Below, piece by piece: positions 36,655 through 45,079 of a stretch of DNA of 64,000 bases. The notes below the pieces were generated by a model that ran no database searches, was not told where the DNA came from, and saw nothing but the letters and a program-made list of their open reading frames with translations. Source of the stretch: Microlunatus kandeliicorticis (lineage in GTDB: Bacteria; Actinomycetota; Actinomycetes; Propionibacteriales; Propionibacteriaceae); the NCBI RefSeq assembly GCF_014137855.1, contig NZ_JACGWT010000004.1, positions 1-64,000 of the forward strand, written 5' to 3'. How positions within the stretch are numbered: the stretch's first letter is position 1; the number at the start of each line of letters is the position of its first letter. The position numbers and the translations under genes were made by a program.

Positions 36655-37737
36655 ATGCCGACTACGGCGGTCGAGGTCGACGCGGGCGGGCGGGCGGTCC
36701 GGGTCAGCAGCCCGGACAAGGTCTACTTCCCCGACGTCGGGATCACCAAGCTGCAGATGATCGAGTACGTCCTCGCCGTCGGCGACGGGATCTTCGCCGC
36801 CCTGCAGGACCGGCCGGTGACCATGGAGCGCTGGCCCGGCGGCTGGTCCCCGGACGCGAAGCTCAGCACCCGGGCCGACGGCTTCGGCGACGCGTTCTAC
36901 CAGAAGCGGGTGCCCACCAAGGGCGTCCCGCAGTGGGTGGAGAGCGTCGAGATCACCTTCCCCTCCGGCCGGACGGCGCGCGAGGTCTGCGCGACCGAGC
37001 TGGCCACGGTGGTCTGGATGGCCAATCTCGGCACCCTGCGCTACCACCCGTGGCCGGTCAAGCGGGCCGACCCGGACAAGGTCGACCAGCTGCGGATCGA
37101 CCTCGACCCGCAGCCGGGGACCGACTTCGCCGACGCCGCCGCGGTCGCCCACGAGCTGCGTGGCGTGCTGGCCGACGCCGGGCTGACCGGCTTCCCCAAG
37201 ACCAGCGGCGGGCGCGGAGTGCACGTCTTCGTCCCGGTGCAGCCGACCTACGGCTTCGTCGAGGCCCGGCACGCGGTGATCGCGCTCGGCCGCGAGCTCG
37301 GCCGGCGGATCCCGGACCGGGCCACCATCAACTGGTGGAAGGAAGAGCGGGGGACGAGGATCTTCGTCGACTTCAACCAGATGTGCCGGGACCGGACGAT
37401 CGCCTCGGCCTACTCGATCCGGCCGACCCCTACCGCGGTGGTCTCGGCGCCGCTGACCTGGGACGAGCTCAGCGAGGTGCGCCCGGAGCAGTTCACCGTG
37501 CAGACGATGCCCGAGCGGTTCGCCGACCGCGGTGACGTCTGGGCGCCGTTCTACGCCGAGCCGCCGGGCACCCTGGACGCCGCCCTGGCCCTCTACGACC
37601 GCGACGTCGAGACGATGGGGACCGGCAAGTACGGCGGCGCCGAGATGCCCTATCCGCCCGACCACCCGAAGATGCCGGGCGAACCGTCCCGGGTGCAGCC
37701 CAGCCGGGCCCGCGCCGACAACCCCGACTTCGCCTGA
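36655..37737 (+). CDS. LigD-type polymerase domain protein (stand-alone archaeo-eukaryotic primase/PolDom)
   Basis: 360 residues. It is a single polymerase domain of the bacterial NHEJ protein LigD: the metal-binding motif RIDLDPQPG near residue 137 (D-x-D), TSGGRGVHVFVP near residue 180 and IFVDFNQMCRDRTIASAYSIRP near residue 235, holding the third carboxylate and nucleotide contacts. There is no ligase or nuclease domain in the chain and no ku gene near it, as in the Mycobacterium stand-alone PolD1/PolD2 proteins, which fill gaps in repair. The C-terminal Pro-rich tail (MPYPPDHPKMPGEPS) is unusual and probably disordered. Confidence 0.88.
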   Translation: MPTTAVEVDAGGRAVRVSSPDKVYFPDVGITKLQMIEYVLAVGDGIFAALQDRPVTMERWPGGWSPDAKLSTRADGFGDAFYQKRVPTKGVPQWVESVEITFPSGRTAREVCATELATVVWMANLGTLRYHPWPVKRADPDKVDQLRIDLDPQPGTDFADAAAVAHELRGVLADAGLTGFPKTSGGRGVHVFVPVQPTYGFVEARHAVIALGRELGRRIPDRATINWWKEERGTRIFVDFNQMCRDRTIASAYSIRPTPTAVVSAPLTWDELSEVRPEQFTVQTMPERFADRGDVWAPFYAEPPGTLDAALALYDRDVETMGTGKYGGAEMPYPPDHPKMPGEPSRVQPSRARADNPDFA

Positions 37738-37742
37738 CCGTC

Positions 37743-37884
37743 CCCGGAGCCTGTCGAAGGGCGTGGTCACGGTGCCCTGAGCCCGTCGAAGGGTGTGATC
37801 ACGGTGCCCTGAGCCCGTCGAAGGTCGTGGCTGGCGCTTCGACAGGCTCAGCGTGCGGGCTCAGCGTGCGCTCGGCAGGCTCAG
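37743..37884. repeat. Dispersed 21-bp hairpin element, locus D
   Basis: Direct copies at about 37743-37763, 37772-37793 and 37804-37825 and an inverted copy at 37834-37852, with degenerate inverted pieces to 37884; the last contains the stop codon of the kinase gene (37881-37883). The locus lies between the convergent polymerase and kinase genes. The two middle copies each carry GTGCCCTGAGCCCGTCGAAG with the same flank, showing local duplication. Confidence 0.85.
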
Positions 37885-39041
37885 AACACCGCGAGCAGCA
37901 GCCAGGTGGCCACCGCGACCACTACGAAGACCAGCAGCGCGATGGAGACCAGCCCGCCGGCGGACAACCTTGCCCGGGCCGGTTCCGGAGCCGACGGCCG
38001 GACCGGCTCGACCGGCGCCGCCTCCTCGCGCGCCTCCCACGGGGTCCGGGCCGAGACCGCGGACTCGTCGGTTCGTCGCGGCGGCGGCACCGGCGGTCGG
38101 GTGGTCCCGGACGTCGTGCCGGAGGCCGTGGTCCGCGGTGCCGGGTCGACGGCACGGGGGATCAGCTGGGTCGGCCGGTCGTCGATCCGGCCGGCCGCCT
38201 CGGCCACCGCGATCCGGACCAGCGCGTCGGCGTACTCCTGGGCGTCCTGCGGCCGGTCCGCCGGGTCGAAGGCGAGTGCGGAGGCGAGCAGCTCGTCGAG
38301 CGGTCCGCCACCGTCGACCGGCTCGGGCCGGGTCGCCGGGTCGCGGAAGGCCACCGCGGCGAGGTCGCGCTCGCCGGGGAACGGCGGGTGTCCGGTCAGC
38401 AGGGCGTGGGTGACCGCCCCGAGCCCGTAGACGTCGGCGCGCTGGTCGAGCCCCCAGCGTCCGTGCGCCTGCTCGGGGGCCATGTAGGCCGGGGTGCCGG
38501 CCGACAGCGTCAGACCCGAGGCCTCGGCCAGCGCCTTGGCCGTCCCGAGGTCGGCGACCATCAACCGGTCGGTCCGGCCCGCCCGCTTCGCCAGCAGCAG
38601 GTTGCTCGGCTTGAGGTCGCGGTGCAGGACGCCGTGGTCGTGCAGCACCTGGACGGCCTGGGCCACCTCCACCGCGTAGCCGAGCGCCTCGGCGCGGGTC
38701 AGCCGACCGAGCCGGTCGGCCAGCGTGCCGCCGTCGGCGTGATCCATCACGAAGTAGCTGCGTCCGTCGGGCAGCGTCCCGATGTCGTGGACGCCGATCA
38801 CCCGGGCGTCGGAGATCCGCCGCAGCGTGCGTGCCTCCTCGACGAACCGGCCGCGGACCTCGGCGTTGTGGGCCCAGTTGTCGGCGAGGACCTTGATCGC
38901 GACCCAGGCGTCGAGCTCGTCGTCGCGGCCGAGCCAGACGGTCGCGAAGGCGCCCGTGCCGAGCACCCGGCGGGTCGCGTAGCGACCGATCCGCCCGGTG
39001 TCGGTCGCCCCGCCCTGCGCGTCCATCAGCTCCGTTCGCAC
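37881..39041 (-). CDS. Hanks-type serine/threonine protein kinase, C-tail-anchored
   Basis: 386 residues. The kinase domain (about residues 18-270) has the glycine loop GTGAFATVWLG, the ATP lysine in WVAIKVL, the catalytic loop HRDLKPSN and GTPAYMAPEQ in the activation segment; the usual DFG is DLG here, which is tolerated in many PknB-like kinases. A Pro/Thr/Arg-rich juxtamembrane linker of about 90 residues follows, then one hydrophobic helix at the very C-terminus, with no extracellular sensor after it. GTG at 39041 or the ATG five codons later is the start. The TGA stop is inside a copy of the dispersed repeat. It is divergent from a membrane-anchored extracellular protein. Confidence 0.92.
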   Translation of the reverse strand: MRTELMDAQGGATDTGRIGRYATRRVLGTGAFATVWLGRDDELDAWVAIKVLADNWAHNAEVRGRFVEEARTLRRISDARVIGVHDIGTLPDGRSYFVMDHADGGTLADRLGRLTRAEALGYAVEVAQAVQVLHDHGVLHRDLKPSNLLLAKRAGRTDRLMVADLGTAKALAEASGLTLSAGTPAYMAPEQAHGRWGLDQRADVYGLGAVTHALLTGHPPFPGERDLAAVAFRDPATRPEPVDGGGPLDELLASALAFDPADRPQDAQEYADALVRIAVAEAAGRIDDRPTQLIPRAVDPAPRTTASGTTSGTTRPPVPPPRRTDESAVSARTPWEAREEAAPVEPVRPSAPEPARARLSAGGLVSIALLVFVVVAVATWLLLAVF

Positions 39042-39263
39042 CCGTGTCGTCCTGTCGTCCGGTCGGGGTCTCCGTGTGAGGTCCCGAGTGAATTGTTCCC
39101 CGGCCGACCGCTTCCTTTGTCATACTTTGACCTGACGGCGGAGGTGCGGGCGTCCACCTCCGGGAGGAAACGGTATCCGCTCCCGGGGCGAGGACGCGGG
39201 TGCCGCCCGCCGATAGCGTGGGCGCGCCGGACGGTCGTGCACGACGGGACGAGGAGGCAGCGG

Positions 39264-40064
39264 GTGGAACGCGGGGCAGTGGTCGCCGCCGTGCTCGCGG
39301 CCGTGCTGGCCGGTGGCGCGACCGGGATCGGCCTGCACGCCTGGCGTCCCGACCCGCTCGGTCTGGCCGGGACCGGCGCCGAGGCGGCGGACGCGAGCCC
39401 GGGCACGAGCGGAACGGCCCGCGCGAGCGCCTCCCCGAAGCCGCGACGATCCACCGGCCCCACGCCGACGGCGACGCCCACCGCGACGACCCCGAGCCCG
39501 AGCGCCTCGGCCGAGCCCTCGGACGACAGCACGCCGGCCTTCACCGAGCGGGCGCTGCTGCAGCCCGCCAACCTGACCGCGAACGGCTGGAAGTCCGCCG
39601 AGATGTACAAGCGGTACGCCGGCCTGCCGGGCGGGGCGATCACCCCGTGCGCCGAGATCACCACCGGCGACACCGGGGTGGTCGAGGGGTACGCGGCGCG
39701 GTACGCCAGCAGCCACACCGGCGCCATCGAGCTGGTCGCACGCTTCTCCAGCGAGTCGGCCGCGCAGCGCGAGTACAGCCAGCTGGTCAACCTGGTGGCC
39801 AACTGCGCCGACTCGGCCTACGAACCGAAGCTGGCGGTCAGCGAGTCCTCTCGCACGGTCGAGGCCGACGGCGTGGACAACGTCCAGTGGTGGAACACCA
39901 CCTCCTCGGACGGCGGACGCGGGATCATCGGCATCGTCCGGGCCCAGGACCGGATCGCCTACCTGACCATGAGCTCGCCCGACAGCGACCCCGACAACAC
40001 CCAGCCCGGCGGGACCACCGACATCGCCGCGGTGCTGACCGTGGCCGGTCAGCGGCTGGTCTGA
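39264..40064 (+). CDS. Membrane-anchored extracellular protein, possible sensor domain
   Basis: 266 residues. A basic N-terminus with one hydrophobic segment (residues 5-23) works as a signal anchor; residues 35-90 are a Ser/Thr/Pro linker typical of cell-wall-crossing regions; the rest is a compact globular domain with cysteines near residues 131 and 175 that could form a disulfide. The fold resembles, in order of segments, the extracellular sensor domains of mycobacterial PknH-like proteins, but I cannot confirm this by eye. GTG at 39264 has GAGGAGGCAG upstream. The next gene, an ECF sigma factor, starts 16 bases after the stop. Confidence 0.7.
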   Translation: MERGAVVAAVLAAVLAGGATGIGLHAWRPDPLGLAGTGAEAADASPGTSGTARASASPKPRRSTGPTPTATPTATTPSPSASAEPSDDSTPAFTERALLQPANLTANGWKSAEMYKRYAGLPGGAITPCAEITTGDTGVVEGYAARYASSHTGAIELVARFSSESAAQREYSQLVNLVANCADSAYEPKLAVSESSRTVEADGVDNVQWWNTTSSDGGRGIIGIVRAQDRIAYLTMSSPDSDPDNTQPGGTTDIAAVLTVAGQRLV

Positions 40065-40080
40065 GGAGAGGGAGACGACC

Positions 40081-40635
40081 GTGTCCGCCGAGCAGGAGTC
40101 CGAGCTGCTGGAGTGGCGCCGACGCGCCCTCGAGGGCGACGCCGACGCGATGGACCGGCTGCTGGCGGCCGTCACCCCGCTCGTCCAGCGCCGGTGCTCG
40201 GCGGTGCTGCCGCACCGCGCCGACGCCGAGGAGGCGGCGCAGGACGCGCTGCTGTCGCTGGCCCGCAACCTCGGCAGCTGGGCCGGCCGCGGCAGCTTCC
40301 TCGGCTGGGTCAGCGTGATCGCCTCCAACAGCGCCCGGGGGACCTACCGGTCGCTGCGCCGCCGCTTCAACGAGCGGTCCAGCGACGAACTGCCCGAGCC
40401 GGTCGACCCGCGGACGACCAGCGTGATCGCCGGTTCGAGGCTCGACCTGCTCGACGCGCTCGAGGAGCTCCAGCGCCAGCACCCCGAGCTGGTCGACCCG
40501 GTCGTGCTCCGCGATCTGAGCGGGCTGAGCTACGCCGAGATCGCCGAGCAGACCGCCGCGCCGCTCGGCACCGTCAAGGCGCGGATCCACGACGGCCGCC
40601 GGTTCGTCCGGGAGCGGCTGATCGCCCGGCTCTGA
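40081..40635 (+). CDS. ECF-subfamily RNA polymerase sigma factor
   Basis: 184 residues. Sigma region 2 spans about residues 20-90 (DALLSLARNLGSWAGRGSFLGWVSVIASNSAR, the -10-binding helix pair), and region 4 about residues 120-180 with the helix-turn-helix LSYAEIAEQTAAPLGTVKARIHDGRR. No anti-sigma gene is next to it; instead it shares a transcript with the anchored extracellular protein, which may play a regulatory part. GTG at 40081 has GAGGAGAGGGAGAC upstream. A very strong hairpin follows. Confidence 0.9.
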   Translation: MSAEQESELLEWRRRALEGDADAMDRLLAAVTPLVQRRCSAVLPHRADAEEAAQDALLSLARNLGSWAGRGSFLGWVSVIASNSARGTYRSLRRRFNERSSDELPEPVDPRTTSVIAGSRLDLLDALEELQRQHPELVDPVVLRDLSGLSYAEIAEQTAAPLGTVKARIHDGRRFVRERLIARL

Positions 40636-40662
40636 GCCACGGCCGACCCACCCAGGGACGAC

Positions 40663-40706
40663 AACGGGGGTGATCCGCACCGACATCGGTGCGGATCACC
40701 CCCGTT
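40663..40706 (+). terminator. Strong hairpin terminator after the sigma factor gene
   Basis: A perfect 20-bp stem (40663-40682 with 40687-40706) closed by ACAT. There is no T-run. Confidence 0.85.
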
Positions 40707-40814
40707 CTCGCGTGCGGCGGGCCGGAGCAGGCCAGGATGGTCGGCAACTTCTCGGTGTCGGGCCGCATCTAGTCAGGGGGATGGGGTCCGAGGCCCATCC
40801 GGACGGGGGTACGG

Positions 40815-41711
40815 ATGTCCACACTGACCAGCCGCACGCAGGCCGAGGCGTCTGCGACCGACCGGCCGCGGGTGCGCCGCCGCTGGGCCGAACGGTTCCC
40901 GGCGCTCTATCCGCTGGCCGTCGAGGTGCACCGGCTGCGCCGCCGGGCGGTCTGGCTCCGTCAGGACCTGCGCGGCGCGACCGTGCTGGCCCGGTCCCGG
41001 GGCGCCGAGGACCTGCCGGTCCGGGTGTTGCGGCACAAGTCGCTGCTGCTCCGCACCCTCGGCGACTCCGAGATGCGGCTGCAGCACAACAAGGTGACGA
41101 ACCTGCGGATCGCCGCCGCCGCGGTCGACGGACTGCTGATCCGGCCCGGCGAGGAGTTCTCGTTCTGCCGGACGGTGGGCAAGGCGACGGCGCGCAAGGG
41201 GTACGTCGAGGGCATGCTGCTCGACAACGGCCGGGCCACCGCGGGCGTCGGCGGCGGGATCTGCCAGCTGGCCAACCTGCTGCACTGGATGGTGCTGCAC
41301 AGCCCGCTCACCGTCACCGAGCGGTCCGAGCACTCCTTCGACCCGTTCCCCGACCAGGGTCGGGTGCTGCCGTGGGGCGTCGGCTGCGCGGTCTACTACA
41401 ACTACGTCGACCTGCGGTTCCGCAACGACACCGACGTGACCTTCCAGCTCCGGACCCGCGTCGGCGAGCGCTACCTCGAGGGCGAGCTCCGCGCCGCGGC
41501 ACCGGTGCCGCACTCCTATTCGGTCTACGCGGTCGGCGAGGGCTTCGACCGGGTCGACGGCCGCTGGTACCGGCACAACGAGATCTGGCGCGACGTCATC
41601 GACCGCCGGACCGGCGACCGGGTCGGGCGCGAGCTGCTCAAGCGCAACCGCGCGCTGGTCACCTACGAGCCGGAGCTCGACGACGACGGACGTCCCCACC
41701 GCGGCGGCTGA
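40815..41711 (+). CDS. VanW-family protein
   Basis: 298 residues. The VanW core, from about residue 85 onwards, has the family pattern HNKVTNLRIAA, PGEEFSFCRTVG, GGGICQLANLLHWMVLHSPL and ERSEHSFD. VanW was first seen in a vancomycin-resistance gene cluster; its biochemical role is unknown and most bacteria that carry it are not resistant. The N-terminal 80 residues are Arg-rich and basic without a signal peptide. ATG at 40815 has GGGGGTACGG upstream, a weak ribosome binding site. Confidence 0.85.
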   Translation: MSTLTSRTQAEASATDRPRVRRRWAERFPALYPLAVEVHRLRRRAVWLRQDLRGATVLARSRGAEDLPVRVLRHKSLLLRTLGDSEMRLQHNKVTNLRIAAAAVDGLLIRPGEEFSFCRTVGKATARKGYVEGMLLDNGRATAGVGGGICQLANLLHWMVLHSPLTVTERSEHSFDPFPDQGRVLPWGVGCAVYYNYVDLRFRNDTDVTFQLRTRVGERYLEGELRAAAPVPHSYSVYAVGEGFDRVDGRWYRHNEIWRDVIDRRTGDRVGRELLKRNRALVTYEPELDDDGRPHRGG

Positions 41712-41715
41712 CCGG

Positions 41716-42519
41716 TCAGCGGGGGATCAGGTAGCGGGTGAACAGCGAGCCGTCGTCGGCGTGCAGCAGGTGGGCCAGCTCGGCCACCGGGTTGGGCTGC
41801 AGCGGCCCGCCGGTGACGATCCGGCCACCGTCGCCCCCGACCAGCCGGGAGGCGATGGTGAGGCAGAGGTCGTCCACCAGGCCGGCGTCGATCAGCCGTC
41901 GGTGCAGCCCGGCGCCGCCCTCGCAGAGCAGCCGCGGTCCGGCGGTCCCGACCAGGTGCGCGACCGCCTCGGTCACTCCGACGTGCTCGCCGGGGAACTC
42001 GGTGACGTCGACGCCGTGGTCGCGGAACCGGGCCAGCGCGTCCGGGTCCTGCCCCTCGGTGGTGAGCACGGTGACCGGCCCGGCGGGCGCGCCGGCGTCG
42101 GCCAGCTCCGGGTCCAGGTCGAGGCTGGAGGTGATCACCGCGAGCCGCGGATAGGACGCCAGGCCGAGCCGCCGGCGCAGGTCCACCTGCCACGGCTCGA
42201 GGGTGATGGCCCGGTAGCCCTCGGTGCGGACCGTGGCTGCACCGACCAGCACCACGTCGGCGTGGGCGCGGAGCGCCGCGAAGACCTGCCGGTCCGAGGG
42301 GGTGTTGATGGTGCCGGAGCGGCCGTCGTCGCCGACCGCCGAGCCGTCCAGACTGGCCACGAAGTTGGTCCGCAGCCACCCGCGGGCCGGGGCCGGGTGG
42401 TCGTAGAGGGTCTCGAGCTCGTCCGGTCCGAGGGTCGTACCCGGGGCCACCGACCCGTCCCGGACGAAGTCGGCGACGATCGGGTCGTCGAGGTCGGGGC
42501 GCTGCTGCTCGCTCGGCAC
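41716..42519 (-). CDS. RibD C-terminal-domain pyrimidine reductase family protein
   Basis: 267 residues. The RibD_C reductase fold starts at WLRTNFVASLDGSAVG near residue 48, with the DRQVFAALRAHADVVLVGAATVRTEGY segment (NADPH-binding) and the C-terminal LLCEGGAGLHRRLIDAGLVDDLCLTIASRLVGGDG. There is no deaminase half, so it is not a complete RibD; in actinobacteria such proteins are common and their substrate is uncertain. GTG at 42519 is preferred over GTG at 42525 because it lies 6 bases after the -10 box TAGGCT; the upstream one would abut that box. Confidence 0.85.
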   Translation of the reverse strand: MPSEQQRPDLDDPIVADFVRDGSVAPGTTLGPDELETLYDHPAPARGWLRTNFVASLDGSAVGDDGRSGTINTPSDRQVFAALRAHADVVLVGAATVRTEGYRAITLEPWQVDLRRRLGLASYPRLAVITSSLDLDPELADAGAPAGPVTVLTTEGQDPDALARFRDHGVDVTEFPGEHVGVTEAVAHLVGTAGPRLLCEGGAGLHRRLIDAGLVDDLCLTIASRLVGGDGGRIVTGGPLQPNPVAELAHLLHADDGSLFTRYLIPR

Positions 42520-42525
42520 GGCCAC

Positions 42526-42531
42526 AGCCTA
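42526..42531 (-). promoter_or_regulatory. -10 box of a leaderless promoter (RibD-like reductase)
   Basis: TAGGCT on the minus strand ends 6 bases before GTG at 42519. Confidence 0.5.
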
Positions 42532-42603
42532 GGCAGGCGGCCCAGGGCGCTGACCTGCGCCGGGCCGCCGCCCACCCGGAGCCCGGACCGGCGAGAATGA
42601 CGC

Positions 42604-43482
42604 ATGGCCAAGACCCCGAAGAACGCCGCCGACCCGACCCGGCTCTCCGACCTGCTCCGGCTGCCGCAGGGTCCGGTCGACCTCGGCCGGTACGACCCGC
42701 GCGCGACGCCGGGCTTCGTGGGCGGGAAGAAGCAGGCGCCCGCCGCGACCGCGGCGCTGGCTCCGCGGCTCGACGACCTGCAGGAGCGGCTGTTCGCGGC
42801 CGGCCGGGCCGGCACCGGGGTGGACGGGCCGCCGGTGCCGAGCGTGCTAGTGGTGCTGCAGGGGATGGACACCTCGGGCAAGGGCGGGGTGATTCGGCAC
42901 GCCATCGGGCTGGTCGACCCGCAGGGCGTCCAGATCAGCGCGTTCAAGGCGCCGACCCGCGCCGAGAAGCGGCACGACTTCCTCTGGCGGATCCGACGCC
43001 GGACGCCCGCACCCGGCACCATCGGGATCTTCGACCGCTCGCACTACGAGGACGTGCTGATCGTCCGGGTGCACGAGTTGGTCCCCGAGAGCGAATGGTC
43101 CGCTCGCTACGAGCAGATTAACGCGTTCGAGGCGGAGCTGGCCGCGGCCGGGACGACGGTGCTCAAGTGCTATCTGCACATCTCCGCCGACGAGCAGCGG
43201 CAGCGGCTGCTGGCCCGGCTCGACGACCCGAGCAAGTACTGGAAGTACAACCCGGGCGACGTCGACGAACGGGCGCTCTGGCCGAGCTACCTGCGGGCCT
43301 ACGAGGACGCGCTGGAGCAGTGCAACACCACCGGCGCGCCCTGGCACCTCGTCCCGGCCGACCGCAAGTGGTACCGCAACTGGGCGGTCGCCGCGCTGTT
43401 GCTCGAGCACCTCGAGGCGCTCCACCTGCAGTGGCCGCCGGCCGACTTCGACGTCGAGACCGAACGCTCGCGGTTGCTCTGA
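42604..43482 (+). CDS. ppk2: Polyphosphate kinase 2 family protein
   Basis: 292 residues, single-domain PPK2. Walker A QGMDTSGKGG near residue 85 and Walker B IFDRSHYEDVL near residue 140 are intact, and the lid-type basic stretch follows with KYWKYNPGDVDERALWPSYLRAYEDAL. PPK2 enzymes transfer phosphate between polyphosphate and nucleotides; class (AMP, ADP or both) cannot be decided by eye. ATG at 42604 lies 5 bases after GAGAAT (42593-42598), and no ribosome binding site precedes it. It is divergent from the reductase gene and converges with the sulfur operon. Confidence 0.93.
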   Translation: MAKTPKNAADPTRLSDLLRLPQGPVDLGRYDPRATPGFVGGKKQAPAATAALAPRLDDLQERLFAAGRAGTGVDGPPVPSVLVVLQGMDTSGKGGVIRHAIGLVDPQGVQISAFKAPTRAEKRHDFLWRIRRRTPAPGTIGIFDRSHYEDVLIVRVHELVPESEWSARYEQINAFEAELAAAGTTVLKCYLHISADEQRQRLLARLDDPSKYWKYNPGDVDERALWPSYLRAYEDALEQCNTTGAPWHLVPADRKWYRNWAVAALLLEHLEALHLQWPPADFDVETERSRLL

Positions 43483-43515
43483 GCCACCCCGACGCGCGCT
43501 GAGACGAGACGACGC

Positions 43516-43588
43516 GCGCTGAACCCGTCGAAGCGCATCGAGGGCGCTTCGACGAGCTCAGCGCGCGTTGCGGGTCAGGCTCAGCGCA
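43516..43588. repeat. Dispersed 21-bp hairpin element, locus E
   Basis: A direct copy (43516-43536) and an inverted copy (43544-43564) both have arms GCGCT/AGCGC around slightly varied centres; a degenerate inverted piece (GGGTCAGGCTCAGCGC) reaches 43586. It lies between the convergent ppk2 and the CbiX-like gene. Confidence 0.85.
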
Positions 43589-43609
43589 CGTTCTGGCGCG
43601 CGGACCGGG

Positions 43610-44428
43610 TCAGGCGCCGACGACGGTGAGGTGGCGGACCGGCGCGGGCTCGTCGGCGATCAGCGGCTCGAGGTCGACCAGCTCGATCGCGGCGACGACG
43701 AAGCGGGTCAGCGCGGCGGAGGTGACCTCCTCGCCGGCCCCGAGCGGGTCGGAGACCGCGACGGCGCCGTGTTCGCGCGCCAGCTCGGCGATCCGGCGGT
43801 AGTCCTCGTCGTGCGACAGGAACCAGCTGCCGACCGCGATGTGCCGGCGGCCCTGCGCGCGCAGGGTGCGGATCGCCTCGGCGGGGCTCGGCCCGCTGTC
43901 GTGCGCGAACGCGGTCACGCAGGGGAGCTTGTGGTGGCCGGCCCACTGCCGGGCGCGGCGGGCGACGAGGGCGTTGCTGCGGATGTTGCTGCCGCCGGCG
44001 GAGGCGAAGACCAGCGCGTCGAGCTCGCTGACCCGGCGGACCCGGAGCGCGTCGCGGAGCCGGCGGTCGAGGACCCCGAGCAGGGCCGGGTCCGGCCCGA
44101 GCGGGCGGGCGGCGATCAGCCGGAGCGACGGGTGGGCGGCGCGGGCCGCGGTGAGCAGCTGCGGCAGACCGTCCTGGACGACGCCGCGCTCGCCGAGGGC
44201 CAGCGGCACCAGGACCACCTCGGTGACCCGGCGCCGGACCAGCTTGTTGATCACGGTGAGCAGCGACGGGGTGGTGCTGCCGATCCCGACCGGCGAGTCG
44301 ACGTAGGCCACGTGGACGTCGAGGTCGGGCCGCAGCTCGGTGAGCCCGGCGCGGATCTGGCGGCTGACCTCGGCCGCGCGGGCGTCGTCGCCGCCGGCGG
44401 AGAGGAGCACGAGGGAAGGAGCAGTCAT
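43610..44428 (-). CDS. CbiX/sirohydrochlorin chelatase-like protein with altered active site
   Basis: 272 residues with the two-half CbiX arrangement found in actinobacterial sulfate assimilation clusters, where the enzyme inserts iron in sirohydrochlorin to make siroheme for sulfite reductase. The overall pattern fits (PDLDVHVAYVDSP, VTEVVLVPLALGE, LGPDPALLGVLDRRL, PSPAEAIRTLRAQGRRHIAVGSWFL), but the places where the metal-handling histidines are expected are changed: the N-terminal AHGSR-type motif reads LLSAGGDD, and the second histidine position falls in GERGVVQDGLP. It starts 15 bases after the cysC stop, so it belongs to the operon. Confidence 0.72.
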   Translation of the reverse strand: MTAPSLVLLSAGGDDARAAEVSRQIRAGLTELRPDLDVHVAYVDSPVGIGSTTPSLLTVINKLVRRRVTEVVLVPLALGERGVVQDGLPQLLTAARAAHPSLRLIAARPLGPDPALLGVLDRRLRDALRVRRVSELDALVFASAGGSNIRSNALVARRARQWAGHHKLPCVTAFAHDSGPSPAEAIRTLRAQGRRHIAVGSWFLSHDEDYRRIAELAREHGAVAVSDPLGAGEEVTSAALTRFVVAAIELVDLEPLIADEPAPVRHLTVVGA

Positions 44429-44443
44429 GATGCGTCCTCGGTT

Positions 44444-45075
<632 letters not shown>

Positions 45076-45079
<4 letters not shown>

